A stretch of DNA of 64,000 nucleotides from JAXLQL01 sp046331625 (GCA_046331625.1 JAXLQL010000006.1:248001-312000); one strand, 5' to 3'; shown: positions 7,343 to 16,553, numbered from the stretch's first letter. The notes: generated from the letters alone by a model not told the origin. Translations and numbers: made by a program.

Positions 7343-9617
7343 ACCGCGCGACGTTACGCCGGTTCGTGGCGTTCTGAGCCCCGAAGAAGACGAGCAAAGC
7401 CTTGCCTCGCACCGTAAAGGTACGGTCCACGCGCAGGTCCAGGCGCAGATAGTCCGGGGCTCGCACGCCGTTGACCCTGGCCAAGTCATAGATTCCGCGG
7501 TTTTGCGACTTCGACAAGGCCTCTTGGAAGGGCGTGTATGGCTTGCCAGAGAGATAGGTAAGCCGAGCCGAGAAGTCCCACTTCTGGCGGAACCGGTAGC
7601 CACCGAGCGCGTTAGCGATGACCGGATAGTCGTAGGTTCCGGGGCGTAGGACACCGTCGAGGCCGGCATGGCGCGTCCGCGAGATCGAGACGTTGGCTTG
7701 CCCATACCACCGGTCAGTGAACTTGCGCTCGATGAGCATTTCGAGTCCACGCACGCGTCCCCGTCCGGCGCTGACGTAGGGCAGCAGAATATCCGTGACG
7801 GCGAACGTGTCGCCCGCGTTTGCGAGAGAGAACGACGGGAACTGCGACGAAGCCGGATAGTCGCCATACGACTTCCAATAGCCCTCGACCGAGGCCCGCG
7901 TTGAGGCGTTGAACGCGTAGGAGAAGCCGCTCACCACGTGGACCGCGCGAATCGGGAGCAGGCCCTTGTTCTGCGGGAACGACTCGAGAAAAAGCAGGAG
8001 CGGCTGCTGGAAATAGAGCCCGTAGCTCGAGCGCCACACCAGCTTATCGGTGAGGCGGTAGCTGATGCCCGCGCGCGGGCTGAGCCGGGAACGGCCGATG
8101 GCCTGGTAGTGATCGAAGCGGCCGCCCCAGGTGAGGTTCCACCGCGTGCCCAGATTGCGCGAAGACTGGACGTACGCACTCGACTGGCGAGCCGAACCGC
8201 TCTTTCGGAGGAAGAATGGATTCACGTCGCGGACGACGGAGAACGGACTGTCCTGGCCGAAGGGCTGAGCGGTGTCATAGTCGACCGAGAAGTTCTTGAA
8301 GCTGCCGCCCGCCTGAAGCTTGTCGAGGTAGGGCACGGAGAGGCTCAAATCGTATTTCACGGTAAGTTCGCGCTCGCGGTTGTTCTCTTGGAAACGGGCT
8401 GGAGTGGCCGCGATCAGTTCACTGGCCGTCGGGGCGGTCAATCCGAACTTCAGCAGGTCTTTGACGGTTTGGTTCACCTTGCCCTGAGAGCTTGTGATGC
8501 CGAGCAGCCCCACGCCTCGCGCACCGAAGAGCCGCTGCCAGTTGAGTCCGGTGGCGGCGCGCCATCCGCTGTATCGCACGTCGATCAGATTGAGTTCAGG
8601 GTCGCGATCCGGATCGGATTTGGGCTTGTCGGTCGCTCCGAGCCGAATGCGGTCGACGCCGGTGATGTTGACGAGCCAGACGCGGTCCTTCGGGGTAAGG
8701 TCGTAAAGCGCCTTGGCATTGAAGTTGTAGTTCACCGGCACGCCGCCGATGCCGATGTCTTTGGTGAATCCGTCGATGAAGCTGCGCTTGGCCGACAGAA
8801 CCCAAGAGCCCTTGCGTTGCTTTCCGAGCGGACCTTCCACGATGGCTCCCAACCCAGGCGAACCTAGTGTCACGCGGGCTTCGAAACCTTCGCGGCTCCC
8901 CTCGCGCTGGGCGATTTGGAGCACGCCCGATGTCCGGTTGATGTAGGGCGCCGGGTAGCCTCCGGTAAGGAACGTGACGTCTTGGATGAGAGCGGGGTCA
9001 ATGAGGCTGGTGGTTCCGCCGGCGGAAGCGAAATTGGCGAAGTTGTTGATGTTCGGAACCTCGATATTGTCGACCACGAACAGATTCTCGAGAGGGCTGC
9101 CGCCGCGCACGATCAGATCGTTGCGGAAGTCGTTGGTCCCGGTGCCGACGCCGGGCAACGCCTGCACATAGCGGGAGACATCCTGTTGCGCGCCGGCGGC
9201 CTTGAAGATTTCGAAGCGTTGGATGAGATACCCGGAGTTCTTGATCTCCTCAGGTGCGAGAAAGACGGACTCCGAGACGGTGACACTTTGCGAGACGATA
9301 CCGGGATCGGCTTTGGGAAGGCTGATCTCAACGGATGCCTCGAGCCCCGCCTTGACCGAGACCGGGGACGATGTGTATGGCGCCTGCCCCGGAGCGGTGA
9401 TCGTCAAGCGGTAGTCGCCAGATCGGATGTCGTTGATGCGGAACGATCCCGCGTCGTTTGCGGTGGAACAGCGTCGCGGCGAAGTCACGCACACCTCGGC
9501 TCCTGACGCCGGCCGGGCGTCCACGTCCTTGACGATCCCGGAGATGGAGCCGGCGCCAGTAGTATCCTGCGCGGACAGTGCACACACGAAGACTAGAGAT
9601 GGAGCAGTAAGACGCAT
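7257..9617 (-). CDS. TonB-dependent receptor with carboxypeptidase-regulatory N-domain
   Basis: The protein has 786 residues from the ATG at 9617, where MRLTAPSLVFVCALSAQ forms a signal peptide; longer frames run into the sigma-factor gene. A CarboxypepD_reg-like beta-sandwich (GSISGIVKDVDARPASGAEV) is followed by a plug domain (VQALPGVGTGTNDFRNDLIVRGGSPLENLFVVDNIEVPN) and a long beta-barrel ending in the aromatic-terminated LEWRL. Such outer-membrane proteins import large ligands using TonB energy. The start is 22 bases from the stop of the ECF sigma gene, so the two are probably co-transcribed. A 109-bp copy of its 3' end lies beyond vapBC. Confidence 0.88.
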   Translation of the reverse strand: MRLTAPSLVFVCALSAQDTTGAGSISGIVKDVDARPASGAEVCVTSPRRCSTANDAGSFRINDIRSGDYRLTITAPGQAPYTSSPVSVKAGLEASVEISLPKADPGIVSQSVTVSESVFLAPEEIKNSGYLIQRFEIFKAAGAQQDVSRYVQALPGVGTGTNDFRNDLIVRGGSPLENLFVVDNIEVPNINNFANFASAGGTTSLIDPALIQDVTFLTGGYPAPYINRTSGVLQIAQREGSREGFEARVTLGSPGLGAIVEGPLGKQRKGSWVLSAKRSFIDGFTKDIGIGGVPVNYNFNAKALYDLTPKDRVWLVNITGVDRIRLGATDKPKSDPDRDPELNLIDVRYSGWRAATGLNWQRLFGARGVGLLGITSSQGKVNQTVKDLLKFGLTAPTASELIAATPARFQENNRERELTVKYDLSLSVPYLDKLQAGGSFKNFSVDYDTAQPFGQDSPFSVVRDVNPFFLRKSGSARQSSAYVQSSRNLGTRWNLTWGGRFDHYQAIGRSRLSPRAGISYRLTDKLVWRSSYGLYFQQPLLLFLESFPQNKGLLPIRAVHVVSGFSYAFNASTRASVEGYWKSYGDYPASSQFPSFSLANAGDTFAVTDILLPYVSAGRGRVRGLEMLIERKFTDRWYGQANVSISRTRHAGLDGVLRPGTYDYPVIANALGGYRFRQKWDFSARLTYLSGKPYTPFQEALSKSQNRGIYDLARVNGVRAPDYLRLDLRVDRTFTVRGKALLVFFGAQNATNRRNVARSSWDRQRNEPRFNRQLGFFPLIGLEWRL

Positions 9618-9639
9618 AGCTGGGATTTTTGCGGAGCCT

Positions 9640-10248
9640 CTACGCAAGCAGCGAGGAGAGTTGGGTGCCGTGGCGTTCCATCCGGTCGCGGAGCATCTGG
9701 CGAGCACGAGTCAGGCGGCTCTTCACAGCAGCCTCACTGATGCCGAGGCGCGCAGCGACTTCCTCGATGGACAACTCCTGGACATGACGGAGCTCGAGAA
9801 CATCCCGAAGCAATGGCGGCATTCTGCGCAATTCCGAGTGAAGCTGGCGGGCGACTTCACTGCGCCCGAGTTCCGCTTCGTGGTTGGGCCGGGAATCGGC
9901 GGGCTCGAAAACAAAGCCGTTGTCTCGGCCATCTTCGATCGACTGCTCCGGTGTCCGGCGCGCGGTGCGCAGATGCATCAAGCTCTGATTGGCCACGATG
10001 GTGCGGAGCCACGTGGAGAACTTCGCTTCAGCCTTGAATCTGCCTATGGCCTGCCAGGCTTTGAAGAATGACGTCTGCACTTGATCTTCGGCTTCTTGCC
10101 TGTTCTTGACGATCGACAGGGCCAACCGCATCGACGTGGATGCGCTGCGGCGGATCAGTTCCTGGAAAGCCGCCTCGTCGCGGGCTTGGGCTAGCCGCAC
10201 AAGCTCCTGTTCGTCCATTGTGGACAGCGGACCGGGGCGTTCGGGCAT
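9640..10248 (-). CDS. ECF-type RNA polymerase sigma factor
   Basis: The 202-residue protein shows sigma region 2 (AFQELIRRS through AEDQVQTSFFKAWQAIGRFKAEAKFSTWL) and region 4 (LLRDVLELRHVQELSIEEVAARLGISEAAVKSRLTRARQMLRDRM), with no region 1.1 or 3. An AAGGAGG ribosome-binding site 10 bases upstream supports the ATG at 10248; an internal ATG at 10218 lacks one. The gene begins 2 bases past the stop of the peroxiredoxin-like gene and is followed 22 bases later by a TonB receptor. No anti-sigma gene is adjacent, so control may depend on partners elsewhere. Confidence 0.93.
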   Translation of the reverse strand: MPERPGPLSTMDEQELVRLAQARDEAAFQELIRRSASTSMRLALSIVKNRQEAEDQVQTSFFKAWQAIGRFKAEAKFSTWLRTIVANQSLMHLRTARRTPEQSIEDGRDNGFVFEPADSRPNHEAELGRSEVARQLHSELRRMPPLLRDVLELRHVQELSIEEVAARLGISEAAVKSRLTRARQMLRDRMERHGTQLSSLLA

Positions 10249-10250
10249 GC

Positions 10251-10808
10251 TCAGCGCCCCTCCTTGCAGATGGACGAGTAGCAGGGGCGGTCCGCTGCGC
10301 TGCGATGACGATAGGAGCGCGCGATGACTCCGTGGTCCACTAGAAAGACCCCCGGCATTTGGGTGGCGTCGGCGGCAGGGCGGGAAAGCCCATGTCCGCG
10401 CACGATGCCCGCGATCAGCCCGCGGATCCAGACCTTGGCGCCTAATAGTGCCCGAAGAGAGCCTTTCTTGAGGCCGAATGCGCCATAGAGCTCCCGCGCG
10501 GGGTCGCAGATGCGATCGACATCCGACATTCCGTGGCGCGCGAGGAGCTGTTCGATGCCCGAGCGGTCACCCATGTGGACCAAGACGATCCGCGTGCCGC
10601 TCAGCTCGATTTCCTTGCGGACCTTGGCGATGTCCGATACGGCCTCCCGGCAGAAGGTGCATCCTGCGTGCCTGAGGAACACCAGAAGCACCGGAGTGGT
10701 CTCCACTATGCCGATGAACCTCTCACCGCGTTCTGTGAGGGTGCGGTCCAAGACGGTGGCCAACTCGGCGGGGTCCCAACGGGGCTGTCGATCATCGGTT
10801 GCAGTCAT
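10251..10808 (-). CDS. Peroxiredoxin-like (AhpC/TSA_2, SelL-related) redox protein
   Basis: The protein has 185 residues from the ATG at 10808; longer frames would read through the tRNA-Leu gene and are false. The thioredoxin fold carries LRHAGCTFCREA with C50 and C53 as a CxxC active site, then VLVHMGD and a C-terminal PGVFLVDHGVI segment. The AhpC/TSA_2 family includes SelL-type proteins that in some bacteria use selenocysteine at these positions; here both are cysteines. It heads a minus-strand run with the ECF sigma factor and TonB receptor, suggesting an envelope or oxidative-stress regulon. The function is inferred from the family. Confidence 0.78.
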   Translation of the reverse strand: MTATDDRQPRWDPAELATVLDRTLTERGERFIGIVETTPVLLVFLRHAGCTFCREAVSDIAKVRKEIELSGTRIVLVHMGDRSGIEQLLARHGMSDVDRICDPARELYGAFGLKKGSLRALLGAKVWIRGLIAGIVRGHGLSRPAADATQMPGVFLVDHGVIARSYRHRSAADRPCYSSICKEGR

Positions 10809-10870
10809 TACGCGCCTGTGAGGAAAGATGCGGCCACGCGTGGGGAGGCAGTATTTTATTTGCGGCAGGA

Positions 10871-10905
10871 GGAAAAAGGAAAGGCCACCCGGGATCGGAT
10901 GGCCT
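10871..10905 (-). terminator. Rho-independent terminator after tRNA-Leu
   Basis: On the minus strand an AGGCCA/TGGCCT stem (10882-10887 with 10900-10905) with a GC-rich 12-base loop is followed by a T-rich run (10872-10881). It sits 12 bases beyond the tRNA 3' end and separates the tRNA transcript from the peroxiredoxin gene. Confidence 0.65.
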
Positions 10906-10916
10906 GTGGCGATTCT

Positions 10917-11003
10917 TGGTGCGGAGAGGGGGACTTGAACCCCCACGGGATTGCTCCCGCTAGCACCTCAAGCTAGTGCGTCTGCCAATTCCGCCACCTC
11001 CGC
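10917..11003 (-). tRNA. tRNA-Leu (anticodon GAG)
   Basis: The minus strand gives an 87-base tRNA with a 7-bp acceptor stem (GCGGAGG paired with TCTCCGC), discriminator A and an encoded CCA (10917-10919). The anticodon stem CTAGC/GCTAG encloses the loop TTGAGGT, so the anticodon is GAG, reading CUC and CUU leucine codons. A long variable arm (GCGGGAGCAATCCCGT) confirms a class II tRNA, and the T arm GGGGGTTCAAGTCCCCC is canonical. It lies just downstream of secG. Confidence 0.97.
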
Positions 11004-11055
11004 ATGAGCCTCTCGCGCCGGGAATCGGCTGTGGCGCGAAGGGCTAAAAACCATT

Positions 11056-11574
11056 TTACTTCTTTTGTGCCGGCGGCAGCGGCTGCGAGGGCACGGTCGA
11101 GGGGATCTGCTGCGGCGTGCCAGCCGGATCCGCCTTCTTCTCGGTAGCTTGGCCGGGGATCGTCACGTTGAGCTTCGTTCCGCCCTTTTGCTCTTCGCCG
11201 GGTTTGGGCGGCAGAGGCAACTCGATGGTCTTGGTGCCACCACCGGGCATCTCGATCGTCATCGTGGGCTTGGCGCCTTCCGCGGGCGCTGCGCCCTTCT
11301 TCGGCGCCGGGCGAGAATCGAGAACGGTGGCCGCTCCACCGCCGCTCCGGGTCGCCCAGATCGAGAGCGAGAGCGACGTGACCATGAACACCGCCGCGGC
11401 GATGGTGGTCGCTTTGGAGAGCAGCGTTGCGGCGCCGCGGGGTCCGAACGCGGTCTGCGATCCCATGCCACCGAACGCGCCTGCGAGGTCGGCCGCTTTG
11501 CCGCTTTGCAGCAAAACGACTACGATCAGGAACAAACAAACCAAGACATGAACGATAGTCAGGAAGATGATCAT
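11056..11574 (-). CDS. secG: Preprotein translocase subunit SecG
   Basis: The first 75 residues are a standard SecG: two membrane segments (residues 2-22 and about 52-72) flanking the cytoplasmic loop VVLLQSGKAADLAGAFGGMGSQTAFGPRGAATLLSK. SecG assists SecYEG during protein export. The remaining 95 residues are a hydrophilic Pro/Lys/Gly-rich tail ending PAQKK, so the 172-residue protein is about twice the usual length. The tail's role is unknown. The tRNA-Leu gene follows on the same strand. Confidence 0.92.
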   Translation of the reverse strand: MIIFLTIVHVLVCLFLIVVVLLQSGKAADLAGAFGGMGSQTAFGPRGAATLLSKATTIAAAVFMVTSLSLSIWATRSGGGAATVLDSRPAPKKGAAPAEGAKPTMTIEMPGGGTKTIELPLPPKPGEEQKGGTKLNVTIPGQATEKKADPAGTPQQIPSTVPSQPLPPAQKK

Positions 11575-11604
11575 GGGGCTAACGCGCGAAAAGCATCCGT
11601 TAGT

Positions 11605-12450
11605 TTAGCACATTCGCAGCCGTTCCAGTACAGTGTTCGGAACACGAACATTACCGCTCTTCCCGGAACCCAGCCGGACTCCCGGCTTGTTGTCGCCATG
11701 AAAATCCGACCCTCCGGTGACGGCCAGAGTGTGACGTTCCGCCAAGGCCTGGTACCGAGCGACATGATCAGGCGTGTGGTCGGAGTGGTAGATTTCGATG
11801 GCGGGCAAGCCCATGGCCACAATCTGCCCGATGAGCCAGGCCTCCCGGTCGCCCGATGCACCGAGTCTCACCGGATGCGCCAGTGATGCGATCCCGCCTC
11901 CGGACACGATGCGGCGAATGCCTTCTTCGAGCGAGGGATCCTGCTTTTCCACGTAGGCTTCCGCCGACTCGTCGAGATAGCGGTCAAAGGCTTCCTGCAA
12001 CGTTCGTACGTAGCCCTTCTCCATCAGCAGCCGCGCGAAATGAGGCCGGCCGGCCATCGAGCGGCCAATGGCACGGACCTCTTCAATCGTCACGTCAATT
12101 CCCATCGACTGCAGCCGCATGGCGAGCTTCACGTTCCGTTCGTGGCGGGCACGCTGCAACGACACGATCCATTCGCGAAACTCCGCGGCCGGGCCAGAAA
12201 GGAAGTATCCAAGCAGATGAACCGACTTGGCGCGGCCCTCGCGCTGCGCCAGCTTGGTGCTGAGCTCGATGCCGCACACCAGAGGCAACCCGATGCGCTC
12301 GGCCAGAGGGCAAGCTTCGTCGTAGCCTTCGAACGTGTCGTGGTCGGTGATGGAAAGCGCGTCGAGCCCGATCTCGCGAGCTTCCTGTACCAACTGTTGC
12401 GGCGTGTAGGTGCCGTCGGACGCCGTGGTGTGCGCGTGCAGATCGATCAT
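11605..12450 (-). CDS. PHP-domain metal-dependent phosphoesterase
   Basis: The protein has 281 residues from the ATG at 12450, which begins MIDLHAHTTASDGTYTPQQLV, the hallmark first motif of the PHP fold. Later metal-binding motifs are LSITDHDTFEGY, IELST, LAHPVRL and GGSDFHGDNKPG. Close relatives include the YciV/RNase AM group, which acts as a 5'-3' exonuclease or a 3',5'-nucleoside bisphosphate phosphatase. A 4-base overlap (ATGA) couples it to the upstream APS reductase gene. This is suggestive because sulfate assimilation produces 3',5'-bisphosphate nucleotides, although an APS-type reductase would release AMP. Confidence 0.85.
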   Translation of the reverse strand: MIDLHAHTTASDGTYTPQQLVQEAREIGLDALSITDHDTFEGYDEACPLAERIGLPLVCGIELSTKLAQREGRAKSVHLLGYFLSGPAAEFREWIVSLQRARHERNVKLAMRLQSMGIDVTIEEVRAIGRSMAGRPHFARLLMEKGYVRTLQEAFDRYLDESAEAYVEKQDPSLEEGIRRIVSGGGIASLAHPVRLGASGDREAWLIGQIVAMGLPAIEIYHSDHTPDHVARYQALAERHTLAVTGGSDFHGDNKPGVRLGSGKSGNVRVPNTVLERLRMC

Positions 12451-13220
12451 GCGCTGGAGCTCTCGAGGATCTGCTCCATCAACACGTCGAGAGACCGGCG
12501 CATCTGCCCCGTGGGAGTGACGTGGATGCCGCACTCCTTGCTCGCGTCGTCTTCCCACCACCAGCGGCCGGCGCGCGACGCTTCGCCCGGTTCCACGGGG
12601 CGTGTGCACGGGGCGCAGCCGATACTGGTGTAGCCGCGCTGGTAGAGCGGATGCCGCAGCACCTTGTTGCGCGATGCGTACTCCTCGACTTCGGCGTCAC
12701 TCCACTCGGCCAGCGGACTCAGCTTCACCAATCGGCCGGCACGGTCCACGCGAGCCGTCTCCGCTCGCTCTTCGGAATGCTCGCGGCGCAGCCCAGTGGC
12801 GTAGCAATCGAACTCGGCGAGCTTTCTCTCGAGTGGGCGCGTCTTGCGCACGTGGCAACAGAGCTTTCGCAGCGAGCTATCACGATAGAAGAGATTGGCG
12901 CCGTGCAAGGTGACCATGCTCGCGGCTTCGTTTGCATCCGGATAAGCCACCTCCACGGCGATCGAATAGCGCTCGCGGACAGTGTCAATCATCGCGAGGG
13001 TCTCTTCCGGCAACCGGCCCGTGTCGAGCGTCACCACACGCACAGCAGCGTTGATGCGCCACGCCATGTCCACCAGCACCATGCCTTCGAGTTGAAAACT
13101 GGTGAGGATGCCGAACCGCTGGCCATGCGTGGAAATGGCCCATTCGAGCAGCCGGGTGGCCGGCAGAGATTCCAAATCGGGGAAAGGAGGCAACTTGTTC
13201 GATTGTAACGTGGCAGCCAT
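12447..13220 (-). CDS. cysH: Assimilatory adenylyl-sulfate (APS) reductase
   Basis: The 257-residue protein (ATG at 13220) belongs to the PAPS/APS reductase family and reduces activated sulfate to sulfite. It has both iron-sulfur cysteine pairs, CC at 121-122 (LCCHVRKTRPL) and CxxC at 202-205 (GCAPC), plus the catalytic C230 in KECGIH. The four cluster cysteines are the mark of enzymes that use APS rather than PAPS. An alternative ATG at 13256 would overlap the start codon of the divergent receptor gene. The PHP phosphoesterase follows with coupled translation. Confidence 0.88.
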   Translation of the reverse strand: MAATLQSNKLPPFPDLESLPATRLLEWAISTHGQRFGILTSFQLEGMVLVDMAWRINAAVRVVTLDTGRLPEETLAMIDTVRERYSIAVEVAYPDANEAASMVTLHGANLFYRDSSLRKLCCHVRKTRPLERKLAEFDCYATGLRREHSEERAETARVDRAGRLVKLSPLAEWSDAEVEEYASRNKVLRHPLYQRGYTSIGCAPCTRPVEPGEASRAGRWWWEDDASKECGIHVTPTGQMRRSLDVLMEQILESSSA

Positions 13221-13254
13221 GCATTCGTCGTACTCCGCTGCTACCCTTTGAGAC

Positions 13255-16200
13255 ATGCGTTTCTCGCTTCTGGTTGCGTCTCTTGCTTTGTGCCTCAACG
13301 CCCAATTCGAAACATCGGTAGTCCTCGGAACCATCCGCGATGCTTCCTCAACGGCTGTTCCCGGCGCCAACGTTACCCTTCGCAACGTCGAAACCGGTAT
13401 CGAGGCGTCCACCACTTCGAATGAGACTGGCGATTACCTCTTTCTCAACGTCAAGATCGGACTCTATCGCGTCACCGCCGAGAAGGCCGGATTCACGAAG
13501 GCGACCGCGGACAACGTGAAGGTTACCGTGAATGCGCGCCAACGCGTGGACTTTTCGATGCAAGTGGGTCAGGTCAACGAAACCATCACCGTAACGGAAG
13601 GCGTGATCGCCGTGGAGTCGGATTCGACCGACCGCGGGTTGGTCGTGGGCCGGCGCCAGATTGTGGACTTGCCGCTCAACGGACGCAACTACTCCGATCT
13701 CGCGCTGCTCGCCACCGGGGTCCGCCGCAGCGACTATGCGGTTGCGAACCCGCCGCGTGAAGGCGCGTTCAACGTCAACGGCCAGCGGTCGATCTTCAAC
13801 AACTTCCTGATGGACGGCGTCGACAACAACGCCTACGGCACATCGAACCAGGGCTTCTCAAACCAAGTGGTGCAGCTTTCACCGGACGCCGTGGGCGAGT
13901 TCAAGGTGGTGACCGGGTTGCCTTCGGCCGAGTATGGCCGTTCGAGCGGCGCGGTGATCAACGCGACGATGAAGTCCGGCACCAACCAGGTGCATGGCAC
14001 GGCGTGGGAATACCTCCGAAACACAGACCTCAACGCGGCCGGCTTCTTCAAGCCCGCCAACGGCAAGCCGGTGCTGCAGCGCAATCAGTTCGGGTTCACC
14101 TTGGGCGGGCCGATCAAGCAAAACAAGGCGTTTTTCTTCGCCGACTACGAAGGCTTCCGCGAGCGCCAGAAGTTCGTGGTGTTTTCCAGTCTGCCTACAC
14201 TCGATGACCGGCGCGGGCTGCTCTCGATTCCAGTGCGCAATCCCGTCACCGGAGAGACGTTCGCCGCGAACACGCCGCTTCCGCTCGATCGCCTCAGCCC
14301 GTTCGCCAAGAAGGTGCTGGAAGAACTGCCGGCTCCGAACGCGGGCGTAGCGAGTTCGCGCTCGTCGAACTATCGCAACCTGCGTTCGGACCGCAACAAC
14401 AACGACAAGATGGATCTGAAGCTCGACGGGCAGTTGAACAGCCGCATGACCGCCTTTATTCGAGCCTCGCATCGGAAGAGCAACTACTTCCAGGCGCCCG
14501 AAGTGCCGGGGGCATCGGGCGGCGGCGGAAACGGATTCATTCGTGTGCTCAACCAGCAGATTGCGGGCGCGTGGACCTACAACGTGACTCCGGCATCGCT
14601 GCTCGAAGTGCGCGTGGGCATCTCGCGGACCCGGGCTGGAAAAGAGCCGCCGGCGATCGGTGGTCCGTCGATGCTGAGCCAGTACGGCATTACGGGCTTG
14701 AGCGAAGATCCGCGGCTAACGGGCGGATTGACGGCGCAGGAAGTGTCAGGCTTCACTGCCTTCGGACGGCAGACCACCAACCCTCAGTGGCAGCACCCGT
14801 TCATATATGACCCGAAGGTGGTCTATTCGCTGGTCCGCGGCGGGCACTCCCTGAAGATGGGCTACGAGTACCAACGGATTCATACGGAAGTGCAAGACGT
14901 GAATCCGCTGTACGGCCGCGACATCTATGGCGGGCAATATTCGCGCCCGGCCGGGTCGCCAAACCCGAGCGCCACCGATTCAGCCAGCTACAATCTCGCC
15001 GACTTCATTTTCGGCGCTCGGAGCGAATATCAATTGGTGAACTTCTTCATCGCGCAATACCGGCAAGTGATGAACTACGCCTACTTCCAAGACGACTGGA
15101 AGCTTTCGCCGAAGGTGACGCTCAATCTGGGGATGCGATACGAATATGCGACGCCGCAGTGGGAGGCCAACTACAAGCTTTCGAATTTCGATCCTGTCAC
15201 CAACAAGCTGATTCCGGCGTCGAGCGGATCGATCTCCCAGCGCGCGCAGGTGAATCCGGACCGCAACAACTTCGCGCCGCGCCTAGGCATCGCCTACAAC
15301 ATCAATCCGAAAACGGTGATTCGCTCCGGCTACGGGGTTTCCTACATCCACTTCAACCGTGCCGGCGGCGGGAATCTGCTGGCCATCAATGGCCCGCAGG
15401 TGGTGATCGCCGCAATCGCACAGCGCCCCGGTGACACAGGGTTCCGCACGACGCAGCAAGGCTATCCCACCGGACTCACCGACCCAAGCAAGTTCGATCC
15501 GCTGGCAGCGAACATCTCCTACATCCCGCGTGATACGCGCACCGGCTATGTGCAGACGTGGTCACTCTCGGTGCAGCGCGAGATTTTGCCGAACACGATT
15601 CTCGACCTGGGGTACGTGGGCAACAAATCCACAAAGCTGATCGTGTTTGGCGACTACAACGAAGCGCGTCCGAACCGGGTTGGCGAAAGCGCGTCCATCC
15701 AGGCGCGGCGTCCGGATCAGTCTTGGAGCGCCATCACGGTAACGTGGCCGGGAGCGTTCGCGAATTATCACGCTCTGCAGGCGCGGCTGGAACGCCGGCT
15801 GGCCGGCGGCTTGTACCTGCTCAATTCGTTTGTATGGTCAAAGGCGATCGATAACACCGGCCAGGCGCTCGAGGCGCAAGGCGGTTCGGGCGGAAGGTCC
15901 AGTCCACAGAGCTTCTACAATCTGGGCGCGGAGAAGGCCGTGTCTGACTTCGACCAGACGCTCAACAACACGACGAGCGTGCTCTACGGGCTTCCGTTCG
16001 GCAAGGGGCGCAAGTATCTCAGCTCGGCTCCGGGAGCGGTGGACGCGGTGCTGGGAGGTTGGCAGGTGAGCTTCATCAACAATCTGTGGAGCGGCAATCC
16101 GGTGAACCTTTCCTACACGCCGGCAGCGGCTTTCCAGGTGTCGCAGACGCTGCCCGACTGGCGCGGAGGCATCAGCTATCGGCCCAACGTGACGGGTCCG

Positions 16201-16530
16201 ATCTTGTTCCCCGATGGCCAGCGCAATCAGGATAACTACATCGACCCAGCGAAGGTGTTGGTCCCAACCGATCAGAGCCAGCCGTTCGGCAACGCGGGCC
16301 GCAACATCGCGCGGCGGCCTGGATTGGCGCAAATGGATCTCGGGCTGAGCAAGACGTTCGCTCTTCCGCGAGAGGGCACGTCGCTGCAGTTCCGCGCCGA
16401 GGCTTTCAACCTCACCAACCGGACCAACTTCGGCAATCCGAACGTGAACCGCTCGGGCGGCGGCTTTGGGCAGATTCGCTCCACGTTCCCGGCGCGGCAG
16501 GTGCAGTTCGCCCTTCGCTTCGCATTCTGA
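13255..16530 (+). CDS. Oar-like TonB-dependent outer-membrane protein
   Basis: The 1091-residue protein starts with a signal peptide (MRFSLLVASLALCLNAQ). A carboxypeptidase-regulatory domain follows (residues about 20-105, ETSVVLGTIRDASSTAVPGANVTL), then a plug-like region (LPLNGRNYSDLALLATGV through NVNGQRSIFNNFLMDGVDNNAYGTSN) and a large beta-barrel with the MKSGTNQVHGTAWEYLRN signature. The C-terminus LRFAF ends in an aromatic residue as expected for barrel insertion. This type is strongly expanded in Acidobacteriota; substrates are mostly unknown. The short gap to the divergent APS reductase gene leaves little room for separate promoters. Confidence 0.92.
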   Translation: MRFSLLVASLALCLNAQFETSVVLGTIRDASSTAVPGANVTLRNVETGIEASTTSNETGDYLFLNVKIGLYRVTAEKAGFTKATADNVKVTVNARQRVDFSMQVGQVNETITVTEGVIAVESDSTDRGLVVGRRQIVDLPLNGRNYSDLALLATGVRRSDYAVANPPREGAFNVNGQRSIFNNFLMDGVDNNAYGTSNQGFSNQVVQLSPDAVGEFKVVTGLPSAEYGRSSGAVINATMKSGTNQVHGTAWEYLRNTDLNAAGFFKPANGKPVLQRNQFGFTLGGPIKQNKAFFFADYEGFRERQKFVVFSSLPTLDDRRGLLSIPVRNPVTGETFAANTPLPLDRLSPFAKKVLEELPAPNAGVASSRSSNYRNLRSDRNNNDKMDLKLDGQLNSRMTAFIRASHRKSNYFQAPEVPGASGGGGNGFIRVLNQQIAGAWTYNVTPASLLEVRVGISRTRAGKEPPAIGGPSMLSQYGITGLSEDPRLTGGLTAQEVSGFTAFGRQTTNPQWQHPFIYDPKVVYSLVRGGHSLKMGYEYQRIHTEVQDVNPLYGRDIYGGQYSRPAGSPNPSATDSASYNLADFIFGARSEYQLVNFFIAQYRQVMNYAYFQDDWKLSPKVTLNLGMRYEYATPQWEANYKLSNFDPVTNKLIPASSGSISQRAQVNPDRNNFAPRLGIAYNINPKTVIRSGYGVSYIHFNRAGGGNLLAINGPQVVIAAIAQRPGDTGFRTTQQGYPTGLTDPSKFDPLAANISYIPRDTRTGYVQTWSLSVQREILPNTILDLGYVGNKSTKLIVFGDYNEARPNRVGESASIQARRPDQSWSAITVTWPGAFANYHALQARLERRLAGGLYLLNSFVWSKAIDNTGQALEAQGGSGGRSSPQSFYNLGAEKAVSDFDQTLNNTTSVLYGLPFGKGRKYLSSAPGAVDAVLGGWQVSFINNLWSGNPVNLSYTPAAAFQVSQTLPDWRGGISYRPNVTGPILFPDGQRNQDNYIDPAKVLVPTDQSQPFGNAGRNIARRPGLAQMDLGLSKTFALPREGTSLQFRAEAFNLTNRTNFGNPNVNRSGGGFGQIRSTFPARQVQFALRFAF

Positions 16531-16553
16531 GCTCGGACGGAGAACCGCGCGAG

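Noticed and set aside
10809..10946. N-terminal extension of the peroxiredoxin-like gene beginning MGVQVPLSAPR
   Set aside because: Those codons are the tRNA-Leu gene and its terminator read through; the real start is the ATG at 10808.
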